Source: Pseudomonas sp. 30_B (GTDB lineage: Bacteria > Pseudomonadota > Gammaproteobacteria > Pseudomonadales > Pseudomonadaceae). From it: DNA of 60,991 nt. The translations under genes were made by a program, and so were the position numbers. A model generated the notes under the pieces. That model was given only the letters and a program-made list of their open reading frames with translations, did not search any database and was not told the DNA's origin. This document shows, in pieces, positions 32,034 through 40,420 of the stretch. The DNA lies in contig NZ_JAFGYY010000029.1 of the NCBI RefSeq assembly GCF_017491605.1, forward strand, positions 1 to 60,991. The letters run 5' to 3'. The stretch's first letter is position 1, and each line of letters begins with the position of its first letter.

Positions 32034-32288
32034 TCAACGCTCCGGCAGGGTGATGTTGAGTTCCAGGATCGAACAGCTGCCCTGGTTGGCCAGCTCGACC
32101 TGGACTTGTTCCTGGTCGATGGGCACGTATTTGCGGATCACTTCCAGCAGATCTTTCTGCAGCTGCGGGAGGTAGTCCGGTTGCGAACGGTTGCCGCGCT
32201 CATGGGCGACGATGATCTGGAGTCTTTCTTTCGCGATGGAAGCGCTGGAGGGCTGCTTCCGGCTGCGGAAGAAATCTAAAAGGCTCAT
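32034..32288 (-). CDS. minE: Cell division topological specificity factor MinE
   Basis: An 84-residue MinE with the N-terminal amphipathic MSLLDFFRSRKQPSSASIAKERLQIIVAHERG membrane and MinD-binding part and the C-terminal dimer domain. It stimulates MinD ATPase and drives pole-to-pole oscillation. Its ATG overlaps the minD stop (ATGA). Confidence 0.97.
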   Translation of the reverse strand: MSLLDFFRSRKQPSSASIAKERLQIIVAHERGNRSQPDYLPQLQKDLLEVIRKYVPIDQEQVQVELANQGSCSILELNITLPER

Positions 32289-33100
32289 TCACGTCCTCCG
32301 AACAGTCGTTGCAGGAATCCTTTCTTCTGCACGTCGAGGAAGCGGTGGGGCATTTCTTTGCCCAGCAGTCGCTCGACGGCGTCGCTGTACGCTTGGCCGG
32401 CATCGCTTTCTTCGTCGAGGATGACCGGTACGCCCTGGTTGGATGCCTTGAGCACCGCCTGGGATTCCGGAATCACGCCGAGCAGACGAATGGCCAGGAT
32501 TTCCTCGACGTCCTCGACGCCGAGCATTTCGCCCTTGGTGACGCGCTCGGGGTTGTAGCGGGTCAGCAGCAGGTGTTCCTTGATCGGGTCCTCGCCCTTC
32601 TCGGCGCGGGCGGACTTGCTGGCCAGCAGGCCGAGCATGCGGTCGGAGTCGCGAACCGAGGAGACTTCCGGGTTGGTCACGACGATCGCCTCGTCGGCGT
32701 AGTACATGGCCAGGTGGGCGCCTTTCTCGATGCCCGCCGGGGAGTCGCAGATGATGTAGTCGAAGGACTGCTTGAGCTCTTCCATCACCTTGCCGACGCC
32801 TTCCTGGGTGAGGGCGTCCTTGTCACGGGTCTGGCTGGCGGCCAGCACGTACAGGTTCTCGAGGCGCTTGTCCTTGATCAGGGCCTGGGTGAGGGTGGCT
32901 TCGCCGTTGATGACGTTGACGAAGTCATACACCACGCGGCGCTCGCAGCCCATGATCAGGTCGAGGTTACGCAGGCCCACGTCGAAGTCGACGATGACGG
33001 TCTTGTGGCCGCGCAGGGCCAGGCCGGTGCCGATGGCTGCGCTGGAAGTGGTTTTACCGACGCCACCCTTACCGGAAGTGACTACGAGGATCTTGGCCAA
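32285..33100 (-). CDS. minD: Septum site-determining ATPase MinD
   Basis: A 271-residue ParA/MinD ATPase with the deviant Walker A motif SGKGGVGKTTSSA at residues about 9-21, switch I/II segments VIVDFDVGLRNLDL and YIICDSPAGIE, and the C-terminal membrane-targeting amphipathic helix FLQRLFGG. It recruits MinC to the membrane. It is co-transcribed with minC (61 bp upstream) and minE (4-bp overlap). Confidence 0.97.
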   Translation of the reverse strand: MAKILVVTSGKGGVGKTTSSAAIGTGLALRGHKTVIVDFDVGLRNLDLIMGCERRVVYDFVNVINGEATLTQALIKDKRLENLYVLAASQTRDKDALTQEGVGKVMEELKQSFDYIICDSPAGIEKGAHLAMYYADEAIVVTNPEVSSVRDSDRMLGLLASKSARAEKGEDPIKEHLLLTRYNPERVTKGEMLGVEDVEEILAIRLLGVIPESQAVLKASNQGVPVILDEESDAGQAYSDAVERLLGKEMPHRFLDVQKKGFLQRLFGGRE

Positions 33101-33161
33101 GGTGATTCACCCCAAAGAAAAAACGAAGAATTCTGGTCCCTGAAAGTCGCGGCAGTATCCG

Positions 33162-34079
33162 TTAAAGGCGGGTGATGTTCAACACGTCACCCGACAGGCT
33201 GACGTGTACCGCCTGCCCCCATTGCGGACTGCGTCGAAGGTCTTCGGCGACCTTGTAATTACCAGCGATGGACACGAGTTCCGCGGCCAGCTGCTGGCAG
33301 AAAATCCGCGCGCTGGTGTCACCCTTGACACCGGCCAGGGCACGACCGCGCATCGGACCGTAAACATGGATATTGCCGTCGGCGAGAAGTTCCGCACCTG
33401 GGCTGACCGGGGCCAGCACGATCAGGTCGCCACCGGCGGCATAGATCTGCACGCCGCCGCGTACCGGGGTGGTCACCAGTTTGGTCGGCCGGACGACCGG
33501 TGCCGGCGGTTCGGCCGGTTTTTCCGGTGCAGCGTCCTTTGCCGGCTCCTGGGGCTCGGCCGGATTTTCCGCCTGGGTTTCGGCCGGGACTGCCTCGGCA
33601 GGCTTTTCCAGCTGTGCGCTGGCGCTGCCGGCGGCCTGCTCCACGGCCTTCTCCGACAGGCGCTCGCCGCGCGGGCGGCGCACCGGGGTGGCGCCGGTCA
33701 GCGGGGTGGCCGCATCTTTCGGCTCGACGGTGCGTTCGCGGGACGAACCGGAAGGCGGCAGTACCGGGATGTCGAACATGGTCGCCAGGCGGATGTCTTC
33801 CTCGCGACTGGCACGAACGGCCAGGGTGCGCAGGCCGTGGCGGCGGCAGATGTCCAGCACGCCCTGCAGGTCGAGCTGGCCTTCGCCGTCGGGCAGCTTG
33901 TCCAGCGCCAGCACCAGCGGGGTGTCACGGAAGAAGTTGGGTGCCTGGGCGACCTTGTCGGCGAGCTGACGGTCCAGGCGCGGCAGGTCGTTGTGGGCCA
34001 GTTCCAGAACGGTGACGGCGAGCATGCTGCCCTTGAGCTGGAATACGGGGTCGTGGTCGAGAAGGTCAGCTTGGCTCAT
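33162..34079 (-). CDS. minC: Septum site-determining inhibitor MinC with long acidic Ala/Pro linker
   Basis: A 305-residue MinC. Residues 1 to about 108 form the FtsZ-inhibitory N-domain and about 200-305 the MinD-binding beta-helix (PVRGGVQIYAAGGDLIVLAPVSPGAELLADGNIHVYGPMRGRALAG). The linker of about 90 residues is rich in Ala, Pro and Glu with repeats such as EKPAE. That is longer than I remember for the P. aeruginosa protein (about 263 residues in total). It should block Z-ring assembly away from midcell. Confidence 0.95.
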   Translation of the reverse strand: MSQADLLDHDPVFQLKGSMLAVTVLELAHNDLPRLDRQLADKVAQAPNFFRDTPLVLALDKLPDGEGQLDLQGVLDICRRHGLRTLAVRASREEDIRLATMFDIPVLPPSGSSRERTVEPKDAATPLTGATPVRRPRGERLSEKAVEQAAGSASAQLEKPAEAVPAETQAENPAEPQEPAKDAAPEKPAEPPAPVVRPTKLVTTPVRGGVQIYAAGGDLIVLAPVSPGAELLADGNIHVYGPMRGRALAGVKGDTSARIFCQQLAAELVSIAGNYKVAEDLRRSPQWGQAVHVSLSGDVLNITRL

Positions 34080-34223
34080 GGTCGGACTGCGTCATTAAAT
34101 GGGTTGGACTTATAGCGGACCGCCCCGGCAGCCGCAAGCGTGGCGCATAGCCAGGGCTGAAGGCAGGCACGGCGCGCGTCTGCAAGGTAGAATGTCCGGC
34201 TTTGATCGTGACCGGAAAGTTCC

Positions 34224-35159
34224 ATGGACCGCCCCAGCTTTCGCCGAGAGTTCCTCCACCCCCGTCACTGGCCGCTCTGGCTCGGCCTCGGCGCGCTCTG
34301 GCTGGTGGTGCAGCTGCCGTATCCGGCGCTGCTCTGGCTGGGCCGTGCACTGGGCGCGGTGATGTACCGCGTGGTCGGCAGCCGCCGGGCGATTGCCGCG
34401 CGCAACCTGGAACTGTGCTTCCCCGAGCTGTCCGCTGCCGAGCGTACCCGCCTGCTGAAGGAAAACTTCGCCTCCACCGGCATTGCCTTCTTCGAAATGG
34501 CCATGAGCTGGTGGTGGCCCAAGGCGCGCCTGGCGAAGCTTGCCCATATCGAAGGCATCGAGCATCTGAGGAAGGCCGAGGCCGAAGGCAAGGGCGTGAT
34601 CCTCATGGCCATGCACTTCACCACCCTGGAGATCGGCGCGGCGCTGCTCGGCCAGGTGCAGACCATCGACGGCATGTATCGCGAGCACGACAACCCGGTG
34701 TTCGACTTCGTCCAGCGCGCCGGCCGCGAGCGGCACAACGCCGACGCCACCGCCATCGAGCGCGAGGACGTGCGCGCCATGCTCAAGGTGCTGCGCGCCG
34801 GCCGCGCCATCTGGTATGCGCCGGATCAGGACTACGGCATCAAGCAGAGCATCTTCGTGCCGCTGTTCGGCATCCAGGCCGCCACCGTCACCGCCACCAC
34901 CAAGTTCGCCCGCCTGGGCCGCGCCCAGGTGTGCCCGTTCACCCAGTCGCGCCTGGCCGACGGTTCGGGCTATCGCCTGACCATCCACCCGCCGCTGGAG
35001 GACTTCCCCGGCGAGACCGAAGAGGCCGACTGCCTGCGGGTCAACCAGTGGGTGGAAAGCGAGATTCGCCGCCAGCCCGAGCAATACCTCTGGGCGCACC
35101 GCCGCTTCAAGAGCCGTCCCGAAGGCGAACCCAAGCTCTACGCCAGGAAGAAGAAGTAG
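34224..35159 (+). CDS. lpxL: Lipid A lauroyl acyltransferase (LpxL/HtrB family)
   Basis: A 311-residue inner-membrane protein with an N-terminal anchor helix (HWPLWLGLGALWLVVQLPYPALLWLG). The catalytic HX4E motif sits in MAMHFTTLEIG, followed by YREHDNPVFDFVQRAGRERH, WYAPDQDYG and a basic tail. It adds a secondary lauroyl or 2-hydroxylauroyl chain to lipid A in late lipid A synthesis. It is divergent from minC and is followed by the patatin gene. P. aeruginosa has two HtrB paralogues with different positional specificity, so exact position specificity is not assigned. Confidence 0.92.
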   Translation: MDRPSFRREFLHPRHWPLWLGLGALWLVVQLPYPALLWLGRALGAVMYRVVGSRRAIAARNLELCFPELSAAERTRLLKENFASTGIAFFEMAMSWWWPKARLAKLAHIEGIEHLRKAEAEGKGVILMAMHFTTLEIGAALLGQVQTIDGMYREHDNPVFDFVQRAGRERHNADATAIEREDVRAMLKVLRAGRAIWYAPDQDYGIKQSIFVPLFGIQAATVTATTKFARLGRAQVCPFTQSRLADGSGYRLTIHPPLEDFPGETEEADCLRVNQWVESEIRRQPEQYLWAHRRFKSRPEGEPKLYARKKK

Positions 35160-35204
35160 AGCGAGGCGGGCTACTCTGGATACGACGTGACAGGGACTGC
35201 ATCC

Positions 35205-36389
35205 GTGACCGATTCCACCCGCCCCGCGACATCCCCGGCCGTGACCGGCCTCATCCTTTCGGGTGGCGGCGCGCGGGCGGCTTATCAGGTGGGCGTGCTG
35301 GCGGCGATCGCCGAACTGCTGCCGGAGGGGGCCGAGAATCCCTTCCCGGTGATAGTCGGAACCTCGGCCGGAGCGATCAATGCCGTGGGGCTGGCGTGCG
35401 GGGCGCTGTCCTTCCCTACGGCAGTACAGCGGCTCACCCAGGTCTGGAAGGGGTTTCGCACCGGCCAGGTGTACCGGGCAGACTGGTCGGGCGTGGTCAG
35501 CCAGGCCTTTCGTTTTCTCGGCCACAGCCTCCTCGGGTTGGGCAAGCGCCAGCCGGTGGCGCTGCTCGACAGCCGGCCGTTGCGCTACCTGCTGGAGCGC
35601 GAGCTGGATTTCTCCGGCATCGCCGCCGCCGTGCGCCGCCGCAACCTGCGGGCGGTGGCGGTCACCGCGTTCGGCTATGAGTCCGGCCAGGCGGTGACCT
35701 TCTACCAGGGCCGCGCGACCATCGATCCCTGGCTGCGCCATCGGCGGGTGGGCGTGCCGACTCGCCTGAGCCTGGAACACCTGCTCGCCAGCTCAGCGAT
35801 CCCGTTGCTGTTCGCGCCGGTGAAGGTGCAGCGCGAGTTCTTCGGCGACGGCGCGGTGCGCCAGCAGGCTCCGATCAGCCCCGCGCTGCACCTGGGCGCC
35901 AACCGCGTGCTGGTGATCGGGGTGAGCGGCAACCCGACCCTGGGCAGCGCCAACGAGCAGGTGGCCAATTACCGTACCGGCCAGCCGCCGAGCCTGGCGC
36001 AGGTGGGCATCCACCTGCTCAACAGCACCTTCATCGACAGCCTGGAAGGCGATATCGAGCTGCTGAACCGGATCAACTTCTTGAGTTCGATGGTGCCGGA
36101 AGGAAAGCGCCGTGCGGCGCTGGGGCTGCAGCCGGTGGACGTGCTGCTGATCTCGCCCAGCCGGCCGCTGGATGAAATCGCCGCCGAATACCGCCACGAG
36201 TTGCCGCGTGCGCTGCGCCTGTTCCTGCGTGGGCCGGGGGCGACCAAGGCGAGTGGGGCGGGGGTGTTGAGCTACCTGCTGTTCGAGCCGGGCTACTGCA
36301 ACGCGCTGATCGAACTGGGGTATCGCGATGCCATGGAAAAGCGCGCGGAGATCGCGCGCTTCCTGGGGATGGAGGAGTGGTCGCTGTAG
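35205..36389 (+). CDS. Patatin-like phospholipase
   Basis: A protein of about 394 residues. The oxyanion loop SGGGARAAYQVG and nucleophile elbow GTSAGAIN (serine) lie in the first 70 residues, and the catalytic Asp in FGDGAVRQQAP completes the Ser-Asp dyad. There is no signal peptide or beta-barrel domain, so it is not a type V autotransported patatin like PlpD. It likely acts on phospholipids or lysophospholipids in the cytoplasm. The start is uncertain: GTG 35205 follows CAGGGA, while GTG 35187 adds six residues. Confidence 0.85.
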   Translation: MTDSTRPATSPAVTGLILSGGGARAAYQVGVLAAIAELLPEGAENPFPVIVGTSAGAINAVGLACGALSFPTAVQRLTQVWKGFRTGQVYRADWSGVVSQAFRFLGHSLLGLGKRQPVALLDSRPLRYLLERELDFSGIAAAVRRRNLRAVAVTAFGYESGQAVTFYQGRATIDPWLRHRRVGVPTRLSLEHLLASSAIPLLFAPVKVQREFFGDGAVRQQAPISPALHLGANRVLVIGVSGNPTLGSANEQVANYRTGQPPSLAQVGIHLLNSTFIDSLEGDIELLNRINFLSSMVPEGKRRAALGLQPVDVLLISPSRPLDEIAAEYRHELPRALRLFLRGPGATKASGAGVLSYLLFEPGYCNALIELGYRDAMEKRAEIARFLGMEEWSL

Positions 36390-36430
36390 CTGCGACGTTT
36401 CCGTGAGCGTAGGAGCAACTGTCTTTTGGG

Positions 36431-36500
36431 CTCCCGCGTTCGCGGGAGTGACGGTGCAAGATATCGCCCCCGCACACGTCATCCCCGCGAACGCGGGGAT
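36431..36500. repeat. Two opposed GC-rich palindromes
   Basis: CTCCCGCGTTCGCGGGAG with TGACGGTG after it (36431-36456), and the mirror-image CACACGTCA then ATCCCCGCGAACGCGGGGAT (36474-36500), form two hairpins that are also inverted copies of each other. They lie between the patatin and pirin genes, which converge, and could terminate both or be mobile palindromes. Confidence 0.75.
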
Positions 36501-36511
36501 CCAGAAGAAAG

Positions 36512-36578
36512 GTAGGACTTTGTCCGCGATAGGTTCCCGGCGCGAAGCGGACCCATCGCGGACGGAGTCCGCTCCTAC
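36512..36578. repeat. REP-like inverted repeat, GTCCGCGATAGG variant
   Basis: GTAGGACTTTGTCCGCGATAGG is mirrored by CCCATCGCGGACGGAGTCCGCTCCTAC. The outer ends resemble the TGTAGGAGC family but the core differs, so it is a second REP subtype in the window. Confidence 0.7.
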
Positions 36579-36604
36579 ATACAGCCTGCCTTCGTGCGTA
36601 TGGC

Positions 36605-37465
36605 TCAGACCGCCAGCACGCCATCACGGTAATCGCGCAGGGCCTGCTCGATTTCCTCGCGGCTGTTCATCACGAAGGGGCCGTACTGCACGATCGGCTC
36701 ATTGAGCGGCTTGCCGGCCAGCAGCAGGACGCGCGCGCCGCTGTCGCTGGAAAGCTGGACCTCGTCACCCTGGCCGAGCCGCACCAGGCGGTTGGTGGCC
36801 ACGTTCTCTTCGCCGCGCTCGCCCGGTACCTTCAGCGAACCTTCGTAGACGTACAGCATCACCCGGTGTCCCGCCGGAATGCGTGGGCTGACCGAGGTGC
36901 CCGCCGGCAGCGTCAGGTCGTAGTAGTGCGGCTCAGTGCCGGGGCGTTGCACGGCGCCGTCCAGCACAGTTTCGCCATCGTCGAAGCGGCCGGCGATTAC
37001 GGTGACGCCGACGCCTTGCGCGGTGGTGGTGCGCGGCACGTCTTCCGGCTCGATGTCGCGGTAGCCGGCCGGGGACAGCTTGTCCTTCGCCGGCAGGTTC
37101 AGCCACAGCTGGAAGCCGCGCATGGCGCCTTCCTCCTGCTCGGGCATCTCGCTATGGATGATGCCGTGGGCGGCGGTCATCCACTGCACGCCGCCAGGCT
37201 TGAGCAGGCCACGGTTACCCAGGTGGTCTTCGTGGCGCATACGCCCTTCGAGCATGTAGGTGACGGTCTCGAAGCCGCGGTGCGGGTGGGCCGGGAAGCC
37301 GGCTATGTAGTCGTCCGGGTTCTGCGTGTCGAACTGGTCGAGCATCAGGAACGGGTCGAAACGCTCGATGCCGGGGCCGCCGATCACGCGGGTCAGGCGC
37401 ACGCCGGCACCGTCGGAGGCGGGGTGGCCGATGTGCTGGTCGATCAGGGTACGCAAACGGGTCAT
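36605..37465 (-). CDS. Pirin family protein (YhhW-like bicupin)
   Basis: A 286-residue double-cupin protein. The N-terminal cupin has the metal-binding HPHRGFETVTYMLEGRMRHEDHLG and HGIIHSEMP motifs with four potential iron ligands. The C-terminal cupin (about 180-280) lacks them. Bacterial pirins include quercetin 2,3-dioxygenases and redox regulators, and the in vivo role here is unknown. The start MTRLRTLIDQHIG is preceded by GGAGG. The frame is open for another 244 codons upstream, but that extension is antisense to the MlaA gene region and is not coding. Confidence 0.9.
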   Translation of the reverse strand: MTRLRTLIDQHIGHPASDGAGVRLTRVIGGPGIERFDPFLMLDQFDTQNPDDYIAGFPAHPHRGFETVTYMLEGRMRHEDHLGNRGLLKPGGVQWMTAAHGIIHSEMPEQEEGAMRGFQLWLNLPAKDKLSPAGYRDIEPEDVPRTTTAQGVGVTVIAGRFDDGETVLDGAVQRPGTEPHYYDLTLPAGTSVSPRIPAGHRVMLYVYEGSLKVPGERGEENVATNRLVRLGQGDEVQLSSDSGARVLLLAGKPLNEPIVQYGPFVMNSREEIEQALRDYRDGVLAV

Positions 37466-37605
37466 GGGAACCTCCTTGATCAGTGAATGGAGCCATCCTA
37501 TTCCCAAACGATGAATCAATGGTTGCGAGTTTTTCGCCAAAACAATCGAATAATCAAATGTGTTGGCCGAAAAAGAAACCGCCGCGAAAGGGCGGCGGTT
37601 TCGGC

Positions 37606-38418
37606 TTACTCCTGGATCTGCAGCTTGCGCGCTTCGCTGTAGACGTAGCGCAGCTTTTCGTACTCGAACGGGGAGTTGGTCTGGCCGTAGCGGAAGCTGT
37701 TGCTGTAGCGCTTGTCGACGATTTCCAGCACCGGCAGCTCCCAGTACGTGCGCCCCAGGTCGGAGACGTTGAGGTAGTTCACCTCGCGGGCCGCCACGAA
37801 GTCGGTCACCAGGCCACCGGTGTCGCGCACGTTGGAGGGACCGAGGATCGGCAGCATCAGGTACGGTCCCGCCGGCATACCCCAGTAGCCCAGGGTCTGG
37901 CCGAAGTCCTCGCTGACCTTCGGCAGGCCCATGGACGTGGCCGGGTCCCAGAGGCCGGCAACGCCGAAGAGGGTATTGAACAGCAGACGCGCCGTGCTGT
38001 TCGCCGCCCGTTCGGCCTTGAGCTGGCCAATGCTGTTGAGCAGCGTCGTCACTTCGCCCAGGTTGCTGAAGAAGTTGCTCACGCCGGTGCGCACGAAGCG
38101 CGGAGTGACGTATTCGTAGCCATGGACCACGGGCAGGAACACCCACTCGTCGAAGCGGTAGTTGAAGTGGTAAACGCGGCGGTTCCATGACTCCCACGGG
38201 TCATAGACATTGAGGGCGTCCAGGGTGGCGCGCTCGAACTCACGCTGGTCCAGGCCGGGGTTGAACTTCAGCGCATCCATCGGGTGCTTGAAGCCGTCGG
38301 CCTGCGGTGGCTCGGAGAAGCTGTCGTTGCTGCGGGAGGTGAACGTCAGGCTGTCGTCGGCCTGAGCCAGGCCGCAGCACAGCGCCAGGACGAAAATCCA
38401 GGAAGAGCGGAATGGCAT
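37606..38418 (-). CDS. MlaA/VacJ-family outer-membrane phospholipid protein
   Basis: A 270-residue exported protein with a signal peptide MPFRSSWIFVLALCCGLAQA. The VacJ fold is shown by NVYDPWESWNRRVYHFNYRFDEWVFLPVVHGYEYVTP and FGQTLGYWGMPAGPYLMLPILGPSNVRDTGG. MlaA helps move misplaced phospholipids from the outer leaflet of the outer membrane. A clean lipobox is not obvious: two Cys lie inside the signal peptide rather than after an LxxC consensus. It is 3 bp downstream of an alpha/beta hydrolase gene in the same operon. Pseudomonas also has a separate main mlaA, so this is probably a paralogue. Confidence 0.87.
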   Translation of the reverse strand: MPFRSSWIFVLALCCGLAQADDSLTFTSRSNDSFSEPPQADGFKHPMDALKFNPGLDQREFERATLDALNVYDPWESWNRRVYHFNYRFDEWVFLPVVHGYEYVTPRFVRTGVSNFFSNLGEVTTLLNSIGQLKAERAANSTARLLFNTLFGVAGLWDPATSMGLPKVSEDFGQTLGYWGMPAGPYLMLPILGPSNVRDTGGLVTDFVAAREVNYLNVSDLGRTYWELPVLEIVDKRYSNSFRYGQTNSPFEYEKLRYVYSEARKLQIQE

Positions 38419-38421
38419 GGG

Positions 38422-39771
38422 TCAGTTCCCTGTCTGCACGGTTGCCAGGCCCGGGGCCTGCGCATCCTGTCCTTTGAAGAACGCCAGCATGTCCTGCGCG
38501 TTCACGCGGTAGTTGAGGTTGCCGCAGTGGCCGCCCAGCGGGTAGAGCGTCAGGCGATCGCCGAAGGTGCGGCGCAGGAAGCCGATGTCGCCCGGGCCGA
38601 GGATGACGTCGTCGGCGTTGTGCATCACGGCGATCTTCGGGCTGTCATGCAGGTAGTCCTGCAGGGCGTAGAGGCTCACCTGCTGGATCATCTGCGGCAG
38701 GCTGTTGCCCTTGCCGTGGGCGCGCCAGACCGGGATCAGCTGGTCGGTCATGTAGCATTCGAAATCGCACTGCATGGCGCGCTTGAAGAAGGGCTCCAGG
38801 CTGGTGCCTTCCTTGATCGGGTAGTTCGGCGGGGTGATCAGGCCGCGACGGTTGATCAGGTCGGAGGTGAAGACCATGTCGGCGGCCGAGAAGCGGAACA
38901 CCGCGCCGATCAGCATGGCCATTTCTTCGTTGGAAAGATGCTGTTTGGACTGCTGCAGTTCATAGAGGAAGGCATCGTTCAGGTCGACATAGCCTTTCTG
39001 CTTGAAGTAGCGCGACAGCTTGCCCAGCACCACCTGGTAGAAGGTCTTGGAGTCGTTGATGCCCTTGACCCGGGTTTGCACCATCTTGTCCAGGTTGCTC
39101 ACCGAGGTGTAGAGGTTCACCGGCGGGTTGAGCAGCAGCACACGCTTGAAGTTGAAGCTGCGGCGGGTTTCATCGAGCTGGCTGACGAAGGCCGCGTGCA
39201 GGGCGCCCAGGCTGTAGCCGGTAAGGTAGTAGTCGCTGACCGGCAGCTCGGGGTGCTGGGCGCGCACCGCCTGCATCACCCGGTAGAGGTCGTCGGCATC
39301 GGTGGGGGTGTAGCCGGGCGTGGCGGATTGAGAGGCCCCGGCCATGAAGTCCCAACTGGTCGGCGAGGAAATCTGCACCACGTGGTAGCCGGCGCTGTAG
39401 AACAGGCGCTTGAGGTATTCCGGGGTGCTGCTGAAGTAGGGCGCGCCGGTGCCGGCGATGATGAACACCAGCGGCGCCTCGTGGTCCTGCCGGGCCAGGC
39501 GATAGTGCAGCTTCTTCACCGGCCAGAAGTTTTCCGGCAACTGGTGCTCGCGCTCCGGCCGCAGTTTCAGGGAGTAGTCGGCCTGGCGAATGTCTTCGGT
39601 GTCGGGCAGTTGCGGGCGCAGCTCCGGTGGCGTCGTGGCGATGGTGGCCTCGAACGGATTGGTCAGCGGATAGCCGTAGCCGGCCTCCTCGACGTCACGG
39701 CTGAATGCCGGCCCGGCAAGCGCCAGAGCGAGACTGCCGAGCAGGACGGCCGCGCGTGAAAGACATTTCAT
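38422..39771 (-). CDS. Exported alpha/beta hydrolase linked to MlaA paralogue
   Basis: A 449-residue exported protein, signal peptide MKCLSRAAVLLGSLALALAGPAFS. The hydrolase fold shows a nucleophile elbow GYSLGA with Ser187, an acid residue in HNADDVIL and His in LGGHCGN. An oxyanion-type loop AGTGAPYFSS lies near residue 110. Homologues are often labelled serine/threonine kinases, but no kinase motif is present. Its operon with an MlaA paralogue suggests lipase or lysophospholipase action on envelope lipids. That is inference. Confidence 0.8.
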   Translation of the reverse strand: MKCLSRAAVLLGSLALALAGPAFSRDVEEAGYGYPLTNPFEATIATTPPELRPQLPDTEDIRQADYSLKLRPEREHQLPENFWPVKKLHYRLARQDHEAPLVFIIAGTGAPYFSSTPEYLKRLFYSAGYHVVQISSPTSWDFMAGASQSATPGYTPTDADDLYRVMQAVRAQHPELPVSDYYLTGYSLGALHAAFVSQLDETRRSFNFKRVLLLNPPVNLYTSVSNLDKMVQTRVKGINDSKTFYQVVLGKLSRYFKQKGYVDLNDAFLYELQQSKQHLSNEEMAMLIGAVFRFSAADMVFTSDLINRRGLITPPNYPIKEGTSLEPFFKRAMQCDFECYMTDQLIPVWRAHGKGNSLPQMIQQVSLYALQDYLHDSPKIAVMHNADDVILGPGDIGFLRRTFGDRLTLYPLGGHCGNLNYRVNAQDMLAFFKGQDAQAPGLATVQTGN

Positions 39772-39858
39772 GGTGAGGGGAGTCCTTTCAGAAAGAAGCC
39801 AACTCTAGGGAAACCGGCCCATATGACCAGTGGATTGCCGACAAGTGCGACCGTGGTC

Positions 39859-40344
39859 TCACGCCTTGTGGGCCAGCTCACGCAGGGCATCGCCGGTCAG
39901 GCGATAGACCGTCCATTCATCCTGTGCTCTGGCGCCCAGGCTCTTGTAGAAGCCGATGGCGGGCTCGTTCCAGTCCAGCACGGACCACTCCAGGCGTCCG
40001 CAACCGCGTTCCACCGCCAGGCGCGCCAGTTCGGTGAGCAGTGCTTTGCCCAGTCCGGCGCCACGGGCGGCGGGGCGCACGAACAGGTCTTCCAGGTAGA
40101 TGCCCGGCTGGCTGAGCCAGGTGGAATAGTTGTGGAAGAACAGCGCGAAACCCTGCGGCTCGCCGTCCACCTCGCCGATCAGCACTTCGGCGTAGGGGCG
40201 CGGCCCGAACAGGTGCTCGTGCATGCGCTCGGCGTCGGCCTTGACCTCATGGACGAGACGCTCGTAGTCGGCGAGCTCGGTGATCAGCTCGATGATCAGA
40301 GGAATGTCGGCGGGGACGGCAGGGCGGAGCGCAACGCACGGCAT
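39859..40344 (-). CDS. GNAT acetyltransferase, spermidine/diamine N-acetyltransferase-like
   Basis: A 161-residue GNAT enzyme with the acetyl-CoA loop IYLEDLFVRPAARGAGLGKALLTELARLA (about 95-125) and the C-terminal WNEPAIGFYKSLGA typical of SSAT-like members, which acetylate polyamines or thialysine. The ATG at 40344 is preceded by AAGG. The in-frame extension to 40482 has no similarity. Confidence 0.87.
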   Translation of the reverse strand: MPCVALRPAVPADIPLIIELITELADYERLVHEVKADAERMHEHLFGPRPYAEVLIGEVDGEPQGFALFFHNYSTWLSQPGIYLEDLFVRPAARGAGLGKALLTELARLAVERGCGRLEWSVLDWNEPAIGFYKSLGARAQDEWTVYRLTGDALRELAHKA

Positions 40345-40420
40345 GGGCGGTACCTTGATGAGGGGATGCCCGAGGATGCCCCGTGGCCGGCCTCGCTGGC
40401 AACTGCCCGATGCGACGGCG

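Noticed and set aside
36605..38197. A 530-residue fusion of pirin with an upstream domain
   Set aside because: The upstream 244 codons are an out-of-frame reading of the MlaA gene and the intergenic gap. The pirin start has a good ribosome site.
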